This document shows positions 36,970-49,190 of a DNA stretch of 64,000 nt, piece by piece. Under the pieces are notes generated by a model, which saw nothing but the letters and a program-made list of their open reading frames with translations, did no database searches and was not told the DNA's origin. Source of the DNA: Branchinecta lynchi (lineage: Eukaryota; Arthropoda; Branchiopoda; Anostraca; Branchinectidae); contig JAKZAP010000170.1 in NCBI GenBank assembly GCA_023053575.1, positions 1-64,000 on the forward strand. The letters run 5' to 3'. Within the stretch, counting starts at the first letter, position 1. Every line of letters begins with the position of its first letter. Both the position numbers and the translations under genes were made by a program.

Positions 36970-38578
36970 CGGGAAAACCAACCTTGTGGGAAAACCAACC
37001 TTGTGGGGAAACAAACCTTTCGGGAAAACCAACCTTGTGGGAAAACAAACCTTGTGGGAAAACAAACCTTGTGGGGAAACAAACCTTGTGGGAAGACCAA
37101 CCTTGCGGGAAAGCGAACCTTTTGGGAAAACCAACACAGTGGGAAAACAAACCTTGTGGGTAAACCAACCTTGCGGGAAAACCAACCTTGGGGGAAAACA
37201 AAGCTTGTGGGAAAACAAACCTTGTGGGAAAACCAACCTAGTGGGAAAAACATCCTTGAGGGAAAACAAACCTTGTGGGAAAACAAACCTTGTGGGAAAA
37301 CCAACCTAGTGGGAAAAACAACCTAGTGGGAAAACAAACCTTGTGAGAAAACAAACCTTGTGGGAAAACCAACCTTATGGGGAAAGCAACCCTGCGGGAA
37401 AACCAACCTTGTGGGAAAACCAACCTTGTGGGAAAGCGAACCTTTTGGGAAAACCAACACAGTGGGAAAACAAACCTTGTGGGAAAACAAACCTTGTGGG
37501 GAAACAAACCTTGCGGGAAAACTAACCTTGTGGGAAAACAAACCCTGCGGGAAAACCAACCTTGGGGGAAAACAAAGCTTGTGGGAAAACAAACCTTGTG
37601 GGAAAACCAACTTAGTGGGAAAAACAACCTAGTGGGAAAACAAACCTTGTGAGAAAACAAACCTTGTGGGAAAACCAACCTTATAGGGAAAGCAACCCTG
37701 CGGGAAAACCAACCTTGTGCGAAAACCAACCTTGTGGGAAAACCAACCTTGTGGGAAAGCGAACCTTTTGGGAAAACCAACACAGTGGGAAAACAAATCT
37801 TGTGGGAAAACAAACCTTGTGGGGAAACAAACCTTGCGGGAAAACTAACCTTGTGGGAAAACAAACCCTGCGGGAAAACCAACCTTGTGGGAAAACCAAC
37901 CTTGTGGGGAAACAAACCTTTCGGGAAAACCAACCTTGTGGGAAAACAAACATTGTGTTAAATCAGACCTTGTGGGAAAATTAGCCTTGCGGGAAAACCA
38001 ACCTTGTGGGAAAACCAACCTTGTGGGGAAACAAACCTTTCGGGAAAACCAACCTTGTGGGAAAACAAACCTTGTGGGAAAACAAACCTTGTGGGGAAAC
38101 AAACCTTGTGGGAAGACCAACCTTGCGGGAAAGCGAACCTTTTGGGAAAACCAACACAGTGGGAAAACAAACCTTGTGGGTAAACCAACCTTGCGGGAAA
38201 ACCAACCTTGGGGGAAAACAAAGCTTGTGGGAAAACAAACCTTGTGGGAAAACCAACCTAGTGGGAAAAACATCCTTGAGGGAAAACAAACCTTGTGGGA
38301 AAACAAACCTTGTGGGAAAACCAACCTAGTGGGAAAAACAACCTAGTGGGAAAACAAACCTTGTGAGAAAACAAACCTTGTGGGAAAACCAACCTTATGG
38401 GGAAAGCAACCCTGCGGGAAAACCAACCTTGTGGGAAAACCAACCTTGTGGGAAAGCGAACCTTTTGGGAAAACCAACACAGTGGGAAAACAAACCTTGT
38501 GGGAAAACAAACCTTGTGGGGAAACAAACCTTGCGGGAAAACTAACCTTGTGGGAAAACAAACCCTGCGGGAAAACCA
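36970..38578 (+). repeat. 1,020-bp (60-mer) unit, first full plus partial copy
   Basis: Unit 1 runs from about 36970 to 37989 and closes with the TTAAATCAG monomer and AAATTAGCC. Unit 2 restarts at 37990 and is cut at about 38578. Lines of sequence 1,020 bp apart read identically over this span. Confidence 0.9.
37951..37967 (+). repeat. Divergent TTAAATCAG monomer at a unit boundary
   Basis: This copy is the third-last monomer of the 1,020-bp unit, with AAATTAGCC downstream. The next unit starts 39 bp after its first base. Confidence 0.9.
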
Positions 38579-39230
38579 GCCTTCTGGGAAGACCAACCTT
38601 GTGGGGAAACAAACCTTTCGGGAAAACCAACCTTGTGGGAAAACAAACCTTGTGAGAAAACAAACATTGTGGGGAAACAAACTTTGTGGGAAAACCAGCC
38701 TTGCGGGAAAGCGAACCTTTTGGGAAAACCTAGACAGTGGGAAAACAAACCTTGTGAGAAAACAATCCTTGTGGGAAAACAAACCTTGTGGGGAAACAAA
38801 CCTTGTGGGAAAACTAACCTTGTGGGAAAACAAACCTTGCGGGAAAACTAACCTAGTGGGAAAACAAACCCTGCGGGAAAACCAGCCTTGTGGGAAAACC
38901 AACCTGGTGGGGAAACAAACCTTTCGGGAAAACCAACCTTGTGGGAAAACAAACCTTGTGAGAAAACAAACATTGTGGGGAAACAAACCTTGTGGGAAAA
39001 CCAGCCTTGCGGGAAAGCGAACCTTTTGGGGAAACCAACCTTATGGGGAAAGCAACCCTGCGGGAAAACCAACCTTGTGGGAAAAAAAACCTTGTGGGAA
39101 AACCAACCTTTTGGGAAAGCGAACCTTTTGGGAAAACCAACACAGTGGGAAAACAAACCTTGTGGGAAAACAAACCTTGTGGGGAAACAAACCTTGCGGG
39201 AAAACTAACCTTGTGGGAAAACAAACCCTG

Positions 39231-41231
39231 CGGGAAAACCAACCTTGTGGGAAAACCAACCTTGTGGGGAAACAAACCTTTCGGGAAAACCAACCTTGTG
39301 GGAAAACAAACCTTGTGGGAAAACAAACCTTGTGGGGAAACAAACCTTGTGGGAAGACCAACCTTGCGGGAAAGCGAACCTTTTGGGAAAACCAACACAG
39401 TGGGAAAACAAACCTTGTGGGTAAACCAACCTTGCGGGAAAACCAACCTTGGGGGAAAACAAAGCTTGTGGGAAAACAAACCTTGTGGGAAAACCAACCT
39501 AGTGGGAAAAACATCCTTGAGGGAAAACAAACCTTGTGGGAAAACAAACCTTGTGGGAAAACCAACCTAGTGGGAAAAACAACCTAGTGGGAAAACAAAC
39601 CTTGTGAGAAAACAAACCTTGTGGGAAAACCAACCTTATGGGGAAAGCAACCCTGCGGGAAAACCAACCTTGTGGGAAAACCAACCTTGTGGGAAAGCGA
39701 ACCTTTTGGGAAAACCAACACAGTGGGAAAACAAACCTTGTGGGAAAACAAACCTTGTGGGGAAACAAACCTTGCGGGAAAACTAACCTTGTGGGAAAAC
39801 AAACCCTGCGGGAAAACCAACCTTGGGGGAAAACAAAGCTTGTGGGAAAACAAACCTTGTGGGAAAACCAACTTAGTGGGAAAAACAACCTAGTGGGAAA
39901 ACAAACCTTGTGAGAAAACAAACCTTGTGGGAAAACCAACCTTATAGGGAAAGCAACCCTGCGGGAAAACCAACCTTGTGCGAAAACCAACCTTGTGGGA
40001 AAACCAACCTTGTGGGAAAGCGAACCTTTTGGGAAAACCAACACAGTGGGAAAACAAATCTTGTGGGAAAACAAACCTTGTGGGGAAACAAACCTTGCGG
40101 GAAAACTAACCTTGTGGGAAAACAAACCCTGCGGGAAAACCAACCTTGTGGGAAAACCAACCTTGTGGGGAAACAAACCTTTCGGGAAAACCAACCTTGT
40201 GGGAAAACAAACATTGTGTTAAATCAGACCTTGTGGGAAAATTAGCCTTGCGGGAAAACCAACCTTGTGGGAAAACCAACCTTGTGGGGAAACAAACCTT
40301 TCGGGAAAACCAACCTTGTGGGAAAACAAACCTTGTGGGAAAACAAACCTTGTGGGGAAACAAACCTTGTGGGAAGACCAACCTTGCGGGAAAGCGAACC
40401 TTTTGGGAAAACCAACACAGTGGGAAAACAAACCTTGTGGGTAAACCAACCTTGCGGGAAAACCAACCTTGGGGGAAAACAAAGCTTGTGGGAAAACAAA
40501 CCTTGTGGGAAAACCAACCTAGTGGGAAAAACATCCTTGAGGGAAAACAAACCTTGTGGGAAAACAAACCTTGTGGGAAAACCAACCTAGTGGGAAAAAC
40601 AACCTAGTGGGAAAACAAACCTTGTGAGAAAACAAACCTTGTGGGAAAACCAACCTTATGGGGAAAGCAACCCTGCGGGAAAACCAACCTTGTGGGAAAA
40701 CCAACCTTGTGGGAAAGCGAACCTTTTGGGAAAACCAACACAGTGGGAAAACAAACCTTGTGGGAAAACAAACCTTGTGGGGAAACAAACCTTGCGGGAA
40801 AACTAACCTTGTGGGAAAACAAACCCTGCGGGAAAACCAACCTTGGGGGAAAACAAAGCTTGTGGGAAAACAAACCTTGTGGGAAAACCAACTTAGTGGG
40901 AAAAACAACCTAGTGGGAAAACAAACCTTGTGAGAAAACAAACCTTGTGGGAAAACCAACCTTATAGGGAAAGCAACCCTGCGGGAAAACCAACCTTGTG
41001 CGAAAACCAACCTTGTGGGAAAACCAACCTTGTGGGAAAGCGAACCTTTTGGGAAAACCAACACAGTGGGAAAACAAATCTTGTGGGAAAACAAACCTTG
41101 TGGGGAAACAAACCTTGCGGGAAAACTAACCTTGTGGGAAAACAAACCCTGCGGGAAAACCAACCTTGTGGGAAAACCAACCTTGTGGGGAAACAAACCT
41201 TTCGGGAAAACCAACCTTGTGGGAAAACAAA
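39231..41231 (+). repeat. 1,020-bp (60-mer) unit, second tandem pair
   Basis: Unit 1 is about 39231-40250 and unit 2 about 40251-41231. They diverge exactly where unit 1 has its TTAAATCAG monomer (40212) and unit 2 instead starts a second 119-bp 7-mer (41232), after which the TTAAATCAG monomer follows at 41351. Confidence 0.9.
40212..40228 (+). repeat. Divergent TTAAATCAG monomer at a unit boundary
   Basis: It is equivalent to the copy at 37951, exactly 2,261 bp on, and AAATTAGCC follows it. Confidence 0.9.
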
Positions 41232-41367
41232 CCTTGCGGGAAAACTAACCTTGTGGGAAAACAAACCCTGCGGGAAAACCAACCTTGTGGGAAAACCAAC
41301 CTTGTGGGGAAACAAACCTTTCGGGAAAACCAACCTTGTGGGAAAACAAACATTGTGTTAAATCAGA
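41113..41367 (+). repeat. 119-bp doublet ending in the TTAAATCAG monomer
   Basis: The 7-mer at 41113 is repeated at 41232, with the divergent monomer in register at 41351. The neighbouring 1,020-bp unit (39231-40250) has only one 7-mer here, so the doublet is a local 119-bp gain or loss. Confidence 0.9.
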
Positions 41368-41503
41368 CCTTGTGGGAAAATTAGCCTTGCGGGAAAACCA
41401 ACCTTGTGGGAAAACCAACCTTATGGGAAAACCAACCTTGCGGGAAAACCAACCTTGGGGGAAAACAAACCTTTCGGGAAAACCAACCTTGTGGGAAAAC
41501 AAA

Positions 41504-41520
41504 CATTGTGTTAAATCAGA
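41504..41520 (+). repeat. Divergent TTAAATCAG monomer
   Basis: This is the canonical form, 153 bp after 41351, in F module copy 2. Confidence 0.9.
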
Positions 41521-42639
41521 CCTTGTGGGAAAACTAACCTTGCGGGAAAACCAACCTTGTGGGAAAACCAACCTTGCGGGAAAACCAACCTTGGGGGAAA
41601 ACAAATCTTGGGGGAAAACCAACCTAGTGGGAAAACAAACCTTGTGAGAAAACAAACCTTGTGGGAAAACCAACCTTATGGGGAAACAAACCCTGCGGGA
41701 AAACCAACCTTGTGGGAAAACCAACCTTGCGGGAAAGCGAACCTTTTGGGAAAACCAACACAGTGGGAAAACAAACCTTGTGAGAAAACAATCCTTGTGG
41801 GAAAACAAACCTTGTGGGGAAACAAACCTTGTGGGGAAACAAACCTTGTGGGAAAACTAACCTTGTGGGAAAACAAATCTTGCTGGAAAACTAACCTTGT
41901 GGGAAAACAAACCCTGCGGGAAAACAAACCTTGTGGGAAAACCAACCTTGTGGGGAAACAAACCTTTCTGGAAAACCAACCTTGTGGCAAAACAAACCTT
42001 GTGGGAAAACAAACCTTGTGGGAAAACAAACCTTGTGGGAAAACAAACCTTGTGAGAAAACAAACCTTGTGGGAAAACCAACCTTGCGGGAAAGCGAACC
42101 TTGCGGGAAAGCGAACCTCTTGGGAAAACCAACACAGTGGGAAAACAAACCTTGTGAGAAAACAATCCTTGTGGGAAAACAAACCTTGTGGGGAAACAAA
42201 CCTTGTGGGGAAACAAACCTCTTGGGGAAACAAACCTAGTGGGAAAACATACCTTGTGAGAAAACAAACCTTGTGGGGAAACAAACCTAGTGGGAAAACA
42301 AACCTTGTGAGAAAACAAACCTTGTGGGAAAACCAACCTTGCGGGAAAGCGAACCTTGCGGGAAAGCGAACCTCTTGGGAAAACCAACACATTGGGAAAA
42401 CAAACCTTGTGAGAAAACAATCCTTGTGGGAAAACAAACCTTGTGGGGAAACAAACCTTGTGGGGAAACAAACCTTGTGGGAAAACTAACCTTGTGGGAA
42501 AACAAACCTTGTGGGGAAACAAACCTTGTGGGGAAACAAACCTTGTGGGAAAACAAACCTTGTGAGAAAACAATCCTTGTGGGAAAACAAACCTTGTGGG
42601 GAAACAAACCTTGTGGGGAAACAAACCTTGTGGGAAAAC

Positions 42640-44490
42640 AAACCTTGTGGGAAAACCAACCTTGTGGGAAAACCAACCTTGTGGGAAAGCGAACCTTTTG
42701 GGAAAACCAACACAGTGGGAAAACAAACCTTGTGGGAAAACAAACCTTGTGGGGAAACAAACCTTGCGGGAAAACTAACCTTGTGGGAAAACAAACCCTG
42801 CGGGAAAACCAACCTTGGGGGAAAACAAAGCTTGTGGGAAAACAAACCTTGTGGGAAAACCAACCTAGTGGGAAAAACAACCTAGTGGGAAAACAAACCT
42901 TGTGAGAAAACAAACCTTGTGGGAAAACCAACCTCATGGGGAAAGCAACCCTGCGGGAAAACCAACCTTGTTGGAAAATCAACCTTGTGGGAAAACCAAC
43001 CTTGTGGGAAAGTGAACCTTTTGGGAAAACCAACACAGTGGGAAAACAAACCTTGTGGGGAAACAAACCTTGTGGGAAAACCAACCTTGCGGGAAAGCGA
43101 ACCTTTTGGGAAAACCAACCTTACGGGAAAACCAACCTTGGGGGAAAACAAAGCTTGTGGGAAAACTAACCCTGCGGGAAAACCAACCTTCTGGGAAAAC
43201 CAACCTTGTGGGGAAACAAACCTTTCGGGAAAACTAACCTTGTGGGAAAACAAACCCTGCGGGAAAACGAACCTTGTGGGAAAACAAACCTTGTGGGAAA
43301 ACAAACCTTGTGGGAAAACAAACCTTGTGAGAAAACAAACCTTGTGGGAAAACCAACCTTATGGGGAAACAAACCCTGCGGGAAAACCAACCTTGTGGGA
43401 AAACCAACCTTGCGGGAAAGCGAATCTTTTGGGAAAACAAACACAGTGGGAAAAAAACCTTGTGGGAAAACCAACCTTGCGGGAAAACCAACCTTGGGGG
43501 AAAAGAAACCTTGTGGGAAAACAAACCTTGTGGGGAAACAAACCTAGTGGGAAAACAAACCTTGTGAGAAAACAATCCTTGTGGGAAAACAAACCTTGGG
43601 GGGAAACAAACCTTGCGGGGAAACTAACCTTGTGGGAAAACAAACCCTGCGGGAAAACCAACCTTGTGGGAAAACAAACCTTTCGGGAAAACTAACCTTG
43701 TGGGAAAACAAACCCTGCGGGAAAACGATCCTTGTGGGAAAACAAACCTTGTGGGAAAACAAACCTTGCGGGAAAGCGAACCTTTTGGGAAAACCAACAC
43801 AGTGGGAAAACAAACCTTGTGAGAAAACAATCCTTGTGGGAAAACAAACCTTGTGGGGAAACAAACCTTGTGGGGAAACAAACCTTGTGAGAAAACTAAC
43901 CTTGTGGGAAAACAAACCTTGCGGGAAAACTAACCTTGTGGGAAAACAAACCCTGCGGGAAAACCAACCTTGTGGGAAAACCAACCTTGTGGGGAAACAA
44001 ACCTTGTGGGAAAACAAACCTTGTGGGAAAACAAACCTTGTGAGAAAACAAACCTTGTGGGAAAACCAACCTTATGGGGAAACAAACCCTGCGGGAAAAC
44101 CAACCTTGTTGGAAAACCAACCTTGCGGGAAAGCGAACCTTTTGGGAAAACCAACACAGTGGGAAAACAAACCTTGTGAGAAAACAATCCTTGTGGGAAA
44201 ACAAACCTTGTGGGGAAACAAACCTTGTGGGGAAACAAACCTTGTGAGAAAACTAACCTTGTGGGAAAACAAACCTTGCGGGAAAACTAACCTTGTGGGA
44301 AAACAAACCCTGCGGGAAAACCAACCTTGTGGGAAAACCAACCTTGTGGGGAACAAACCTTTCGGGAAAACAAACCTTGTGGGAAAACAAACCTTGTGGG
44401 AAAACAAACCTTATGGGGAAAGCAACCCTGCGGGAAAACCAACCTTGTGGGAAAACCAACCTTGTGGGGAAACAAACCTTTCGGGAAAAC
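42640..44490 (+). repeat. Block repeated 3,691 bp downstream (copy 1)
   Basis: Its partner is 46331-48181. Shared private variants are GTTGGAAAATCAACC, CTTACGGG, GCGAATCTTTTGGG, GGGGGGAAACAAACC and GGGGAACAAACC (a 16-bp monomer near 44350). The part at 42.9-43.7 kb also recurs near 61.6-62.4 kb (offset 18,712 bp). Confidence 0.85.
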
Positions 44491-46459
44491 AAACCTTGTG
44501 GGAAAACTTGTGGGAAAACAAACCTTGTGAGAAAACAAACCTTGTGGGAAAACCAACCTTATGGGGAAACAAACCCTGCGGGAAAACCAACCTTGTGGGA
44601 AAACCAACCTTGCGGGATAGCGAACCTTTGGGAAAACCAACACAGTGGGAAAACAAACCTTGTGAGAAAACAATCCTTGTGGGAAAACAAACCTTGTGGG
44701 GAAACAAACCTTGTGAGAAAACAATCCTTGTGGGAAAACAAACCTTGTGGGGAAACAAACCTTGTGGGGAAACAAACCTTGTGAGAAAACTAACCTTGTG
44801 GGGAAACAAACCTTGTGGGAAAACTAACCTTGTGGGAAAACAAACCTTGTGGGGAAACAAACCTTGTGGGGAAACAAACCTTGTGGGAAAACAAACCTTG
44901 TGAGAAAACAATCCTTGTGGGAAAACAAACCTTGTGGGGAAACAAACCTTGTGGGGAAACAAACCTTGTGGGAAAACAAACCTTGTGGGAAAACAAACCT
45001 TGTGGGAAAACCAACCTTATGGGGAAAGCAACCCTGCGGGAAAACCAACCTTGTGGGAAAACCAACCTTGTGGGAAAACCAACCTTGTGGGAAAGCGAAC
45101 CTTTTGGGAAAACCAACACAGTGGGAAAACAAACCTTGTGGGAAAACAAACCTTGTGGGGAAACAAACCTTGCGGGAAAACTAACCTTGTGGGAAAACAA
45201 ACCCTGCGGGAAAACTAACCTTGTGGGAAAACAAACCCTGCGGGAAAACCAACCTTGTGGGAAAACCAACCTTGTGGGGAAACAAACCTTGTGGGAAAAC
45301 AAACCTTGTGGGAAAACAAACCTTGTGAGAAAACAAACCTTGTGGGAAAACCAACCTTATGGGGAAACAAACCCTGCGGGAAAACCAACCTTGTTGGAAA
45401 ACCAACCTTGCGGGAAAGCGAACCTTTTGGGAAAACCAACACAGTGGGAAAACAAACCTTGTGAGAAAACAATCCTTGTGGGAAAACAAACCTTGTGGGG
45501 AAACAAACCTTGTGGGGAAACAAACCTTGTGAGAAAACTAACCTTGTGGGAAAACAAACCTTGCGGGAAAACTAACCTTGTGGGAAAACAAACCCTGCGG
45601 GAAAACCAACCTTGTGGGAAAACCAACCTTGTGGGGAACAAACCTTTCGGGAAAACAAACCTTGTGGGAAAACAAACCTTGTGGGAAAACAAACCTTATG
45701 GGGAAAGCAACCCTGCGGGAAAACCAACCTTGTGGGAAAACCAACCTTGTGGGGAAACAAACCTTTCGGGAAAACAAACCTTGTGGGAAAACTTGTGGGA
45801 AAACAAACCTTGTGAGAAAACAAACCTTGTGGGAAAACCAACCTTATGGGGAAACAAACCCTGCGGGAAAACCAACCTTGTGGGAAAACCAACCTTGCGG
45901 GATAGCGAACCTTTGGGAAAACCAACACAGTGGGAAAACAAACCTTGTGAGAAAACAATCCTTGTGGGAAAACAAACCTTGTGGGGAAACAAACCTTGTG
46001 AGAAAACAATCCTTGTGGGAAAACAAACCTTGTGGGGAAACAAACCTTGTGGGGAAACAAACCTTGTGAGAAAACTAACCTTGTGGGGAAACAAACCTTG
46101 TGGGAAAACTAACCTTGTGGGAAAACAAACCTTGTGGGGAAACAAACCTTGTGGGGAAACAAACCTTGTGGGAAAACAAACCTTGTGAGAAAACAATCCT
46201 TGTGGGAAAACAAACCTTGTGGGGAAACAAACCTTGTGGGGAAACAAACCTTGTGGGAAAACAAACCTTGTGGGAAAACAAACCTTGTGGGAAAACCAAC
46301 CTTATGGGGAAAGCAACCCTGCGGGAAAACCAACCTTGTGGGAAAACCAACCTTGTGGGAAAACCAACCTTGTGGGAAAGCGAACCTTTTGGGAAAACCA
46401 ACACAGTGGGAAAACAAACCTTGTGGGAAAACAAACCTTGTGGGGAAACAAACCTTGCG
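43890..46459 (+). repeat. 1,285-bp tandem duplication
   Basis: Copy 1 is about 43890-45174 and copy 2 about 45175-46459. Anchors repeat at +1,285 throughout. The unit is not a multiple of 17 because it contains a GGGGAACAAACC monomer and a GGGAAAACTTGTGGG shortened pair (near 44505 and 45790). It lies between, and overlaps, the two copies of the 3,691-bp repeat, so the larger spacing was partly created by this duplication. Confidence 0.87.
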
Positions 46460-48181
46460 GGAAAACTAACCTTGTGGGAAAACAAACCCTGCGGGAAAAC
46501 CAACCTTGGGGGAAAACAAAGCTTGTGGGAAAACAAACCTTGTGGGAAAACCAACCTAGTGGGAAAAACAACCTAGTGGGAAAACAAACCTTGTGAGAAA
46601 ACAAACCTTGTGGGAAAACCAACCTCATGGGGAAAGCAACCCTGCGGGAAAACCAACCTTGTTGGAAAATCAACCTTGTGGGAAAACCAACCTTGTGGGA
46701 AAGCGAACCTTTTGGGAAAACCAACACAGTGGGAAAACAAACCTTGTGGGGAAACAAACCTTGTGGGAAAACCAACCTTGCGGGAAAGCGAACCTTTTGG
46801 GAAAACCAACCTTACGGGAAAACCAACCTTGGGGGAAAACAAAGCTTGTGGGAAAACAAACCCTGCGGGAAAACCAACCTTGTGGGAAAACCAACCTTGT
46901 GGGGAAACAAACCTTTCGGGAAAACTAACCTTGTGGGAAAACAAACCCTGCGGGAAAACGAACCTTGTGGGAAAACAAACCTTGTGGGAAAACAAACCTT
47001 GTGGGAAAACAAACCTTGTGAGAAAACAAACCTTGTGGGAAAACCAACCTTATGGGGAAACAAACCCTGCGGGAAAACCAACCTTGTGGGAAAACCAACC
47101 TTGCGGGAAAGCGAATCTTTTGGGAAAACAAACACAGTGGGAAAAAAACCTTGTGGGAAAACCAACCTTGCGGGAAAACCAACCTTGGGGGAAAAGAAAC
47201 CTTGTGGGAAAACAAACCTTGTGGGGAAACAAACCTAGTGGGAAAACAAACCTTGTGAGAAAACAATCCTTGTGGGAAAACAAACCTTGGGGGGAAACAA
47301 ACCTTGCGGGGAAACTAACCTTGTGGGAAAACAAACCCTGCGGGAAAACCAACCTTGTGGGAAAACAAACCTTTCGGGAAAACTAACCTTGTGGGAAAAC
47401 AAACCCTGCGGGAAAACGATCCTTGTGGGAAAACAAACCTTGTGGGAAAACAAACCTTGCGGGAAAGCGAACCTTTTGGGAAAACCAACACAGTGGGAAA
47501 ACAAACCTTGTGAGAAAACAATCCTTGTGGGAAAACAAACCTTGTGGGGAAACAAACCTTGTGGGGAAACAAACCTTGTGAGAAAACTAACCTTGTGGGA
47601 AAACAAACCTTGCGGGAAAACTAACCTTGTGGGAAAACAAACCCTGCGGGAAAACCAACCTTGTGGGAAAACCAACCTTGTGGGGAAACAAACCTTGTGG
47701 GAAAACAAACCTTGTGGGAAAACAAACCTTGTGAGAAAACAAACCTTGTGGGAAAACCAACCTTATGGGGAAACAAACCCTGCGGGAAAACCAACCTTGT
47801 TGGAAAACCAACCTTGCGGGAAAGCGAACCTTTTGGGAAAACCAACACAGTGGGAAAACAAACCTTGTGAGAAAACAATCCTTGTGGGAAAACAAACCTT
47901 GTGGGGAAACAAACCTTGTGGGGAAACAAACCTTGTGAGAAAACTAACCTTGTGGGAAAACAAACCTTGCGGGAAAACTAACCTTGTGGGAAAACAAACC
48001 CTGCGGGAAAACCAACCTTGTGGGAAAACCAACCTTGTGGGGAACAAACCTTTCGGGAAAACAAACCTTGTGGGAAAACAAACCTTGTGGGAAAACAAAC
48101 CTTATGGGGAAAGCAACCCTGCGGGAAAACCAACCTTGTGGGAAAACTAACCTTGTGGGGAAACAAACCTTTCGGGAAAAC
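46331..48181 (+). repeat. Block repeated 3,691 bp upstream (copy 2)
   Basis: The order is the same as 42640-44490. Differences include GGGAAAGCGAACC where copy 1 has GGGAAAGTGAACC (near 43013) and an ACTAACC for ACCAACC change near 48150. Confidence 0.85.
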
Positions 48182-49190
48182 AAACCTTGTGGGAAAACTT
48201 GTGGGAAAACAAACCTTGTGAGAAAACAAACCTTGTGGGAAAACCAACCTTATGGGGAAACAAACCCTGCGGGAAAACCAACCTTGTGGGAAAACCAACC
48301 TTGCGGGATAGCGAACCTTTGGGAAAACCAACACAGTGGGAAAACAAACCTTGTGAGAAAACAATCCTTGTGGGAAAACAAACCTTGTGGGGAAACAAAC
48401 CTTGTGGGGAAACAAACCTTGTGGGAAAACTAACCTTGTGGGAAAACAAACCTTTCGGGAAAACCAACCTTGTGGGAAAACAAACCTTGTGGGAAAACAA
48501 ACCTTGTGGGAAAACAAACCTTATGGGGAAAGCAACCCTGCGGGAAAACCAACCTTGTGGGAAAACCAACCTTGTGGGAAAGCGAACTTTTTGGGAAAAC
48601 CAACACAGTGGGAAAACAAACCTTGTGGGAAAACCAACCTTGCGGGAAAACCAACCTTGTGGGAAAACAAACCTTGTGGGAGAACAAACCTTGTGGGAAA
48701 ACAAACCTTATAATGAAAGCAACCCTGCGGGAAAATCAACCTTGTGGGAAAACCAACCTTGTGGGAAAGCGAACCTTTTGGGAAAACCAACACAGTGGGA
48801 AAACAAACCTTGTGGGAAAACCAACCTTGCGGGAAAACAAAAATTGTGGGGAAATAAACCTTGTGGGAAAACAAACCTTGTGGGAAAACAAACCTTGTGG
48901 GAAAACAAACCTTATGGGAAAACAAACCTTGTGGGGAAACAAACCTTGTGGGAAAACCAACCTTGCGGGAAAGCGAACCTTTTGGGAAAACCAACACAGT
49001 GGGAAAACAAACCTTGTGGGAAAACCAACCTTGCGGGAAAACCAACCTTGGGGGAAAACAAAGCTTGTGGGAAAACAAACCTTGTGGGAAAACCAACCTA
49101 GTGGGAAAAACAACCTAGTGGGAAAACAAACCTTGTGAGAAAACAAACCTTGTGGGAAAACCAACCTTATGGGGAAAGCAGCCCTGCGGC
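48182..49190 (+). repeat. Mixed tract, partner of the window's right end
   Basis: About 48.43-48.75 kb repeats at about 63.6-63.93 kb (offset near 15,176 bp). It shares GCGAACTTTTTGGG, GGGAGAACAAACC and a broken TTAT..GAAAGC monomer (TTATAATGAAAGC here, TTATGCTGAAAGC there). AAAATTGTGGGGAAATAAACC-type monomers appear near 48840. Confidence 0.75.

Larger units (their letters stand above)
36380..40839 (+). repeat. 2,261-bp (133-mer) duplication
   Basis: About 36380-38578 and 38641-40839 match in register at 2,261 bp with very few differences seen. The rare shared monomers are CCTAGACAGTGGG, CCAACCTGGTGGGG, GGAAGACCAACC, CATCCTTGAGGG and AAATTAGCC. Between the copies, at about 38579-38640, lies join sequence with the unusual CTTCTGGGAAGACC monomer. 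Confidence 0.9.
40620..42200 (+). repeat. F module, copy 2
   Basis: This block matches 23530-25400 (17.0-17.1 kb upstream) and 59740-61100 (18,661 bp downstream). It differs by a CTTGCTGGAAAAC monomer near 41880 and by the join with the 1,020-bp units on its left. Confidence 0.85.
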
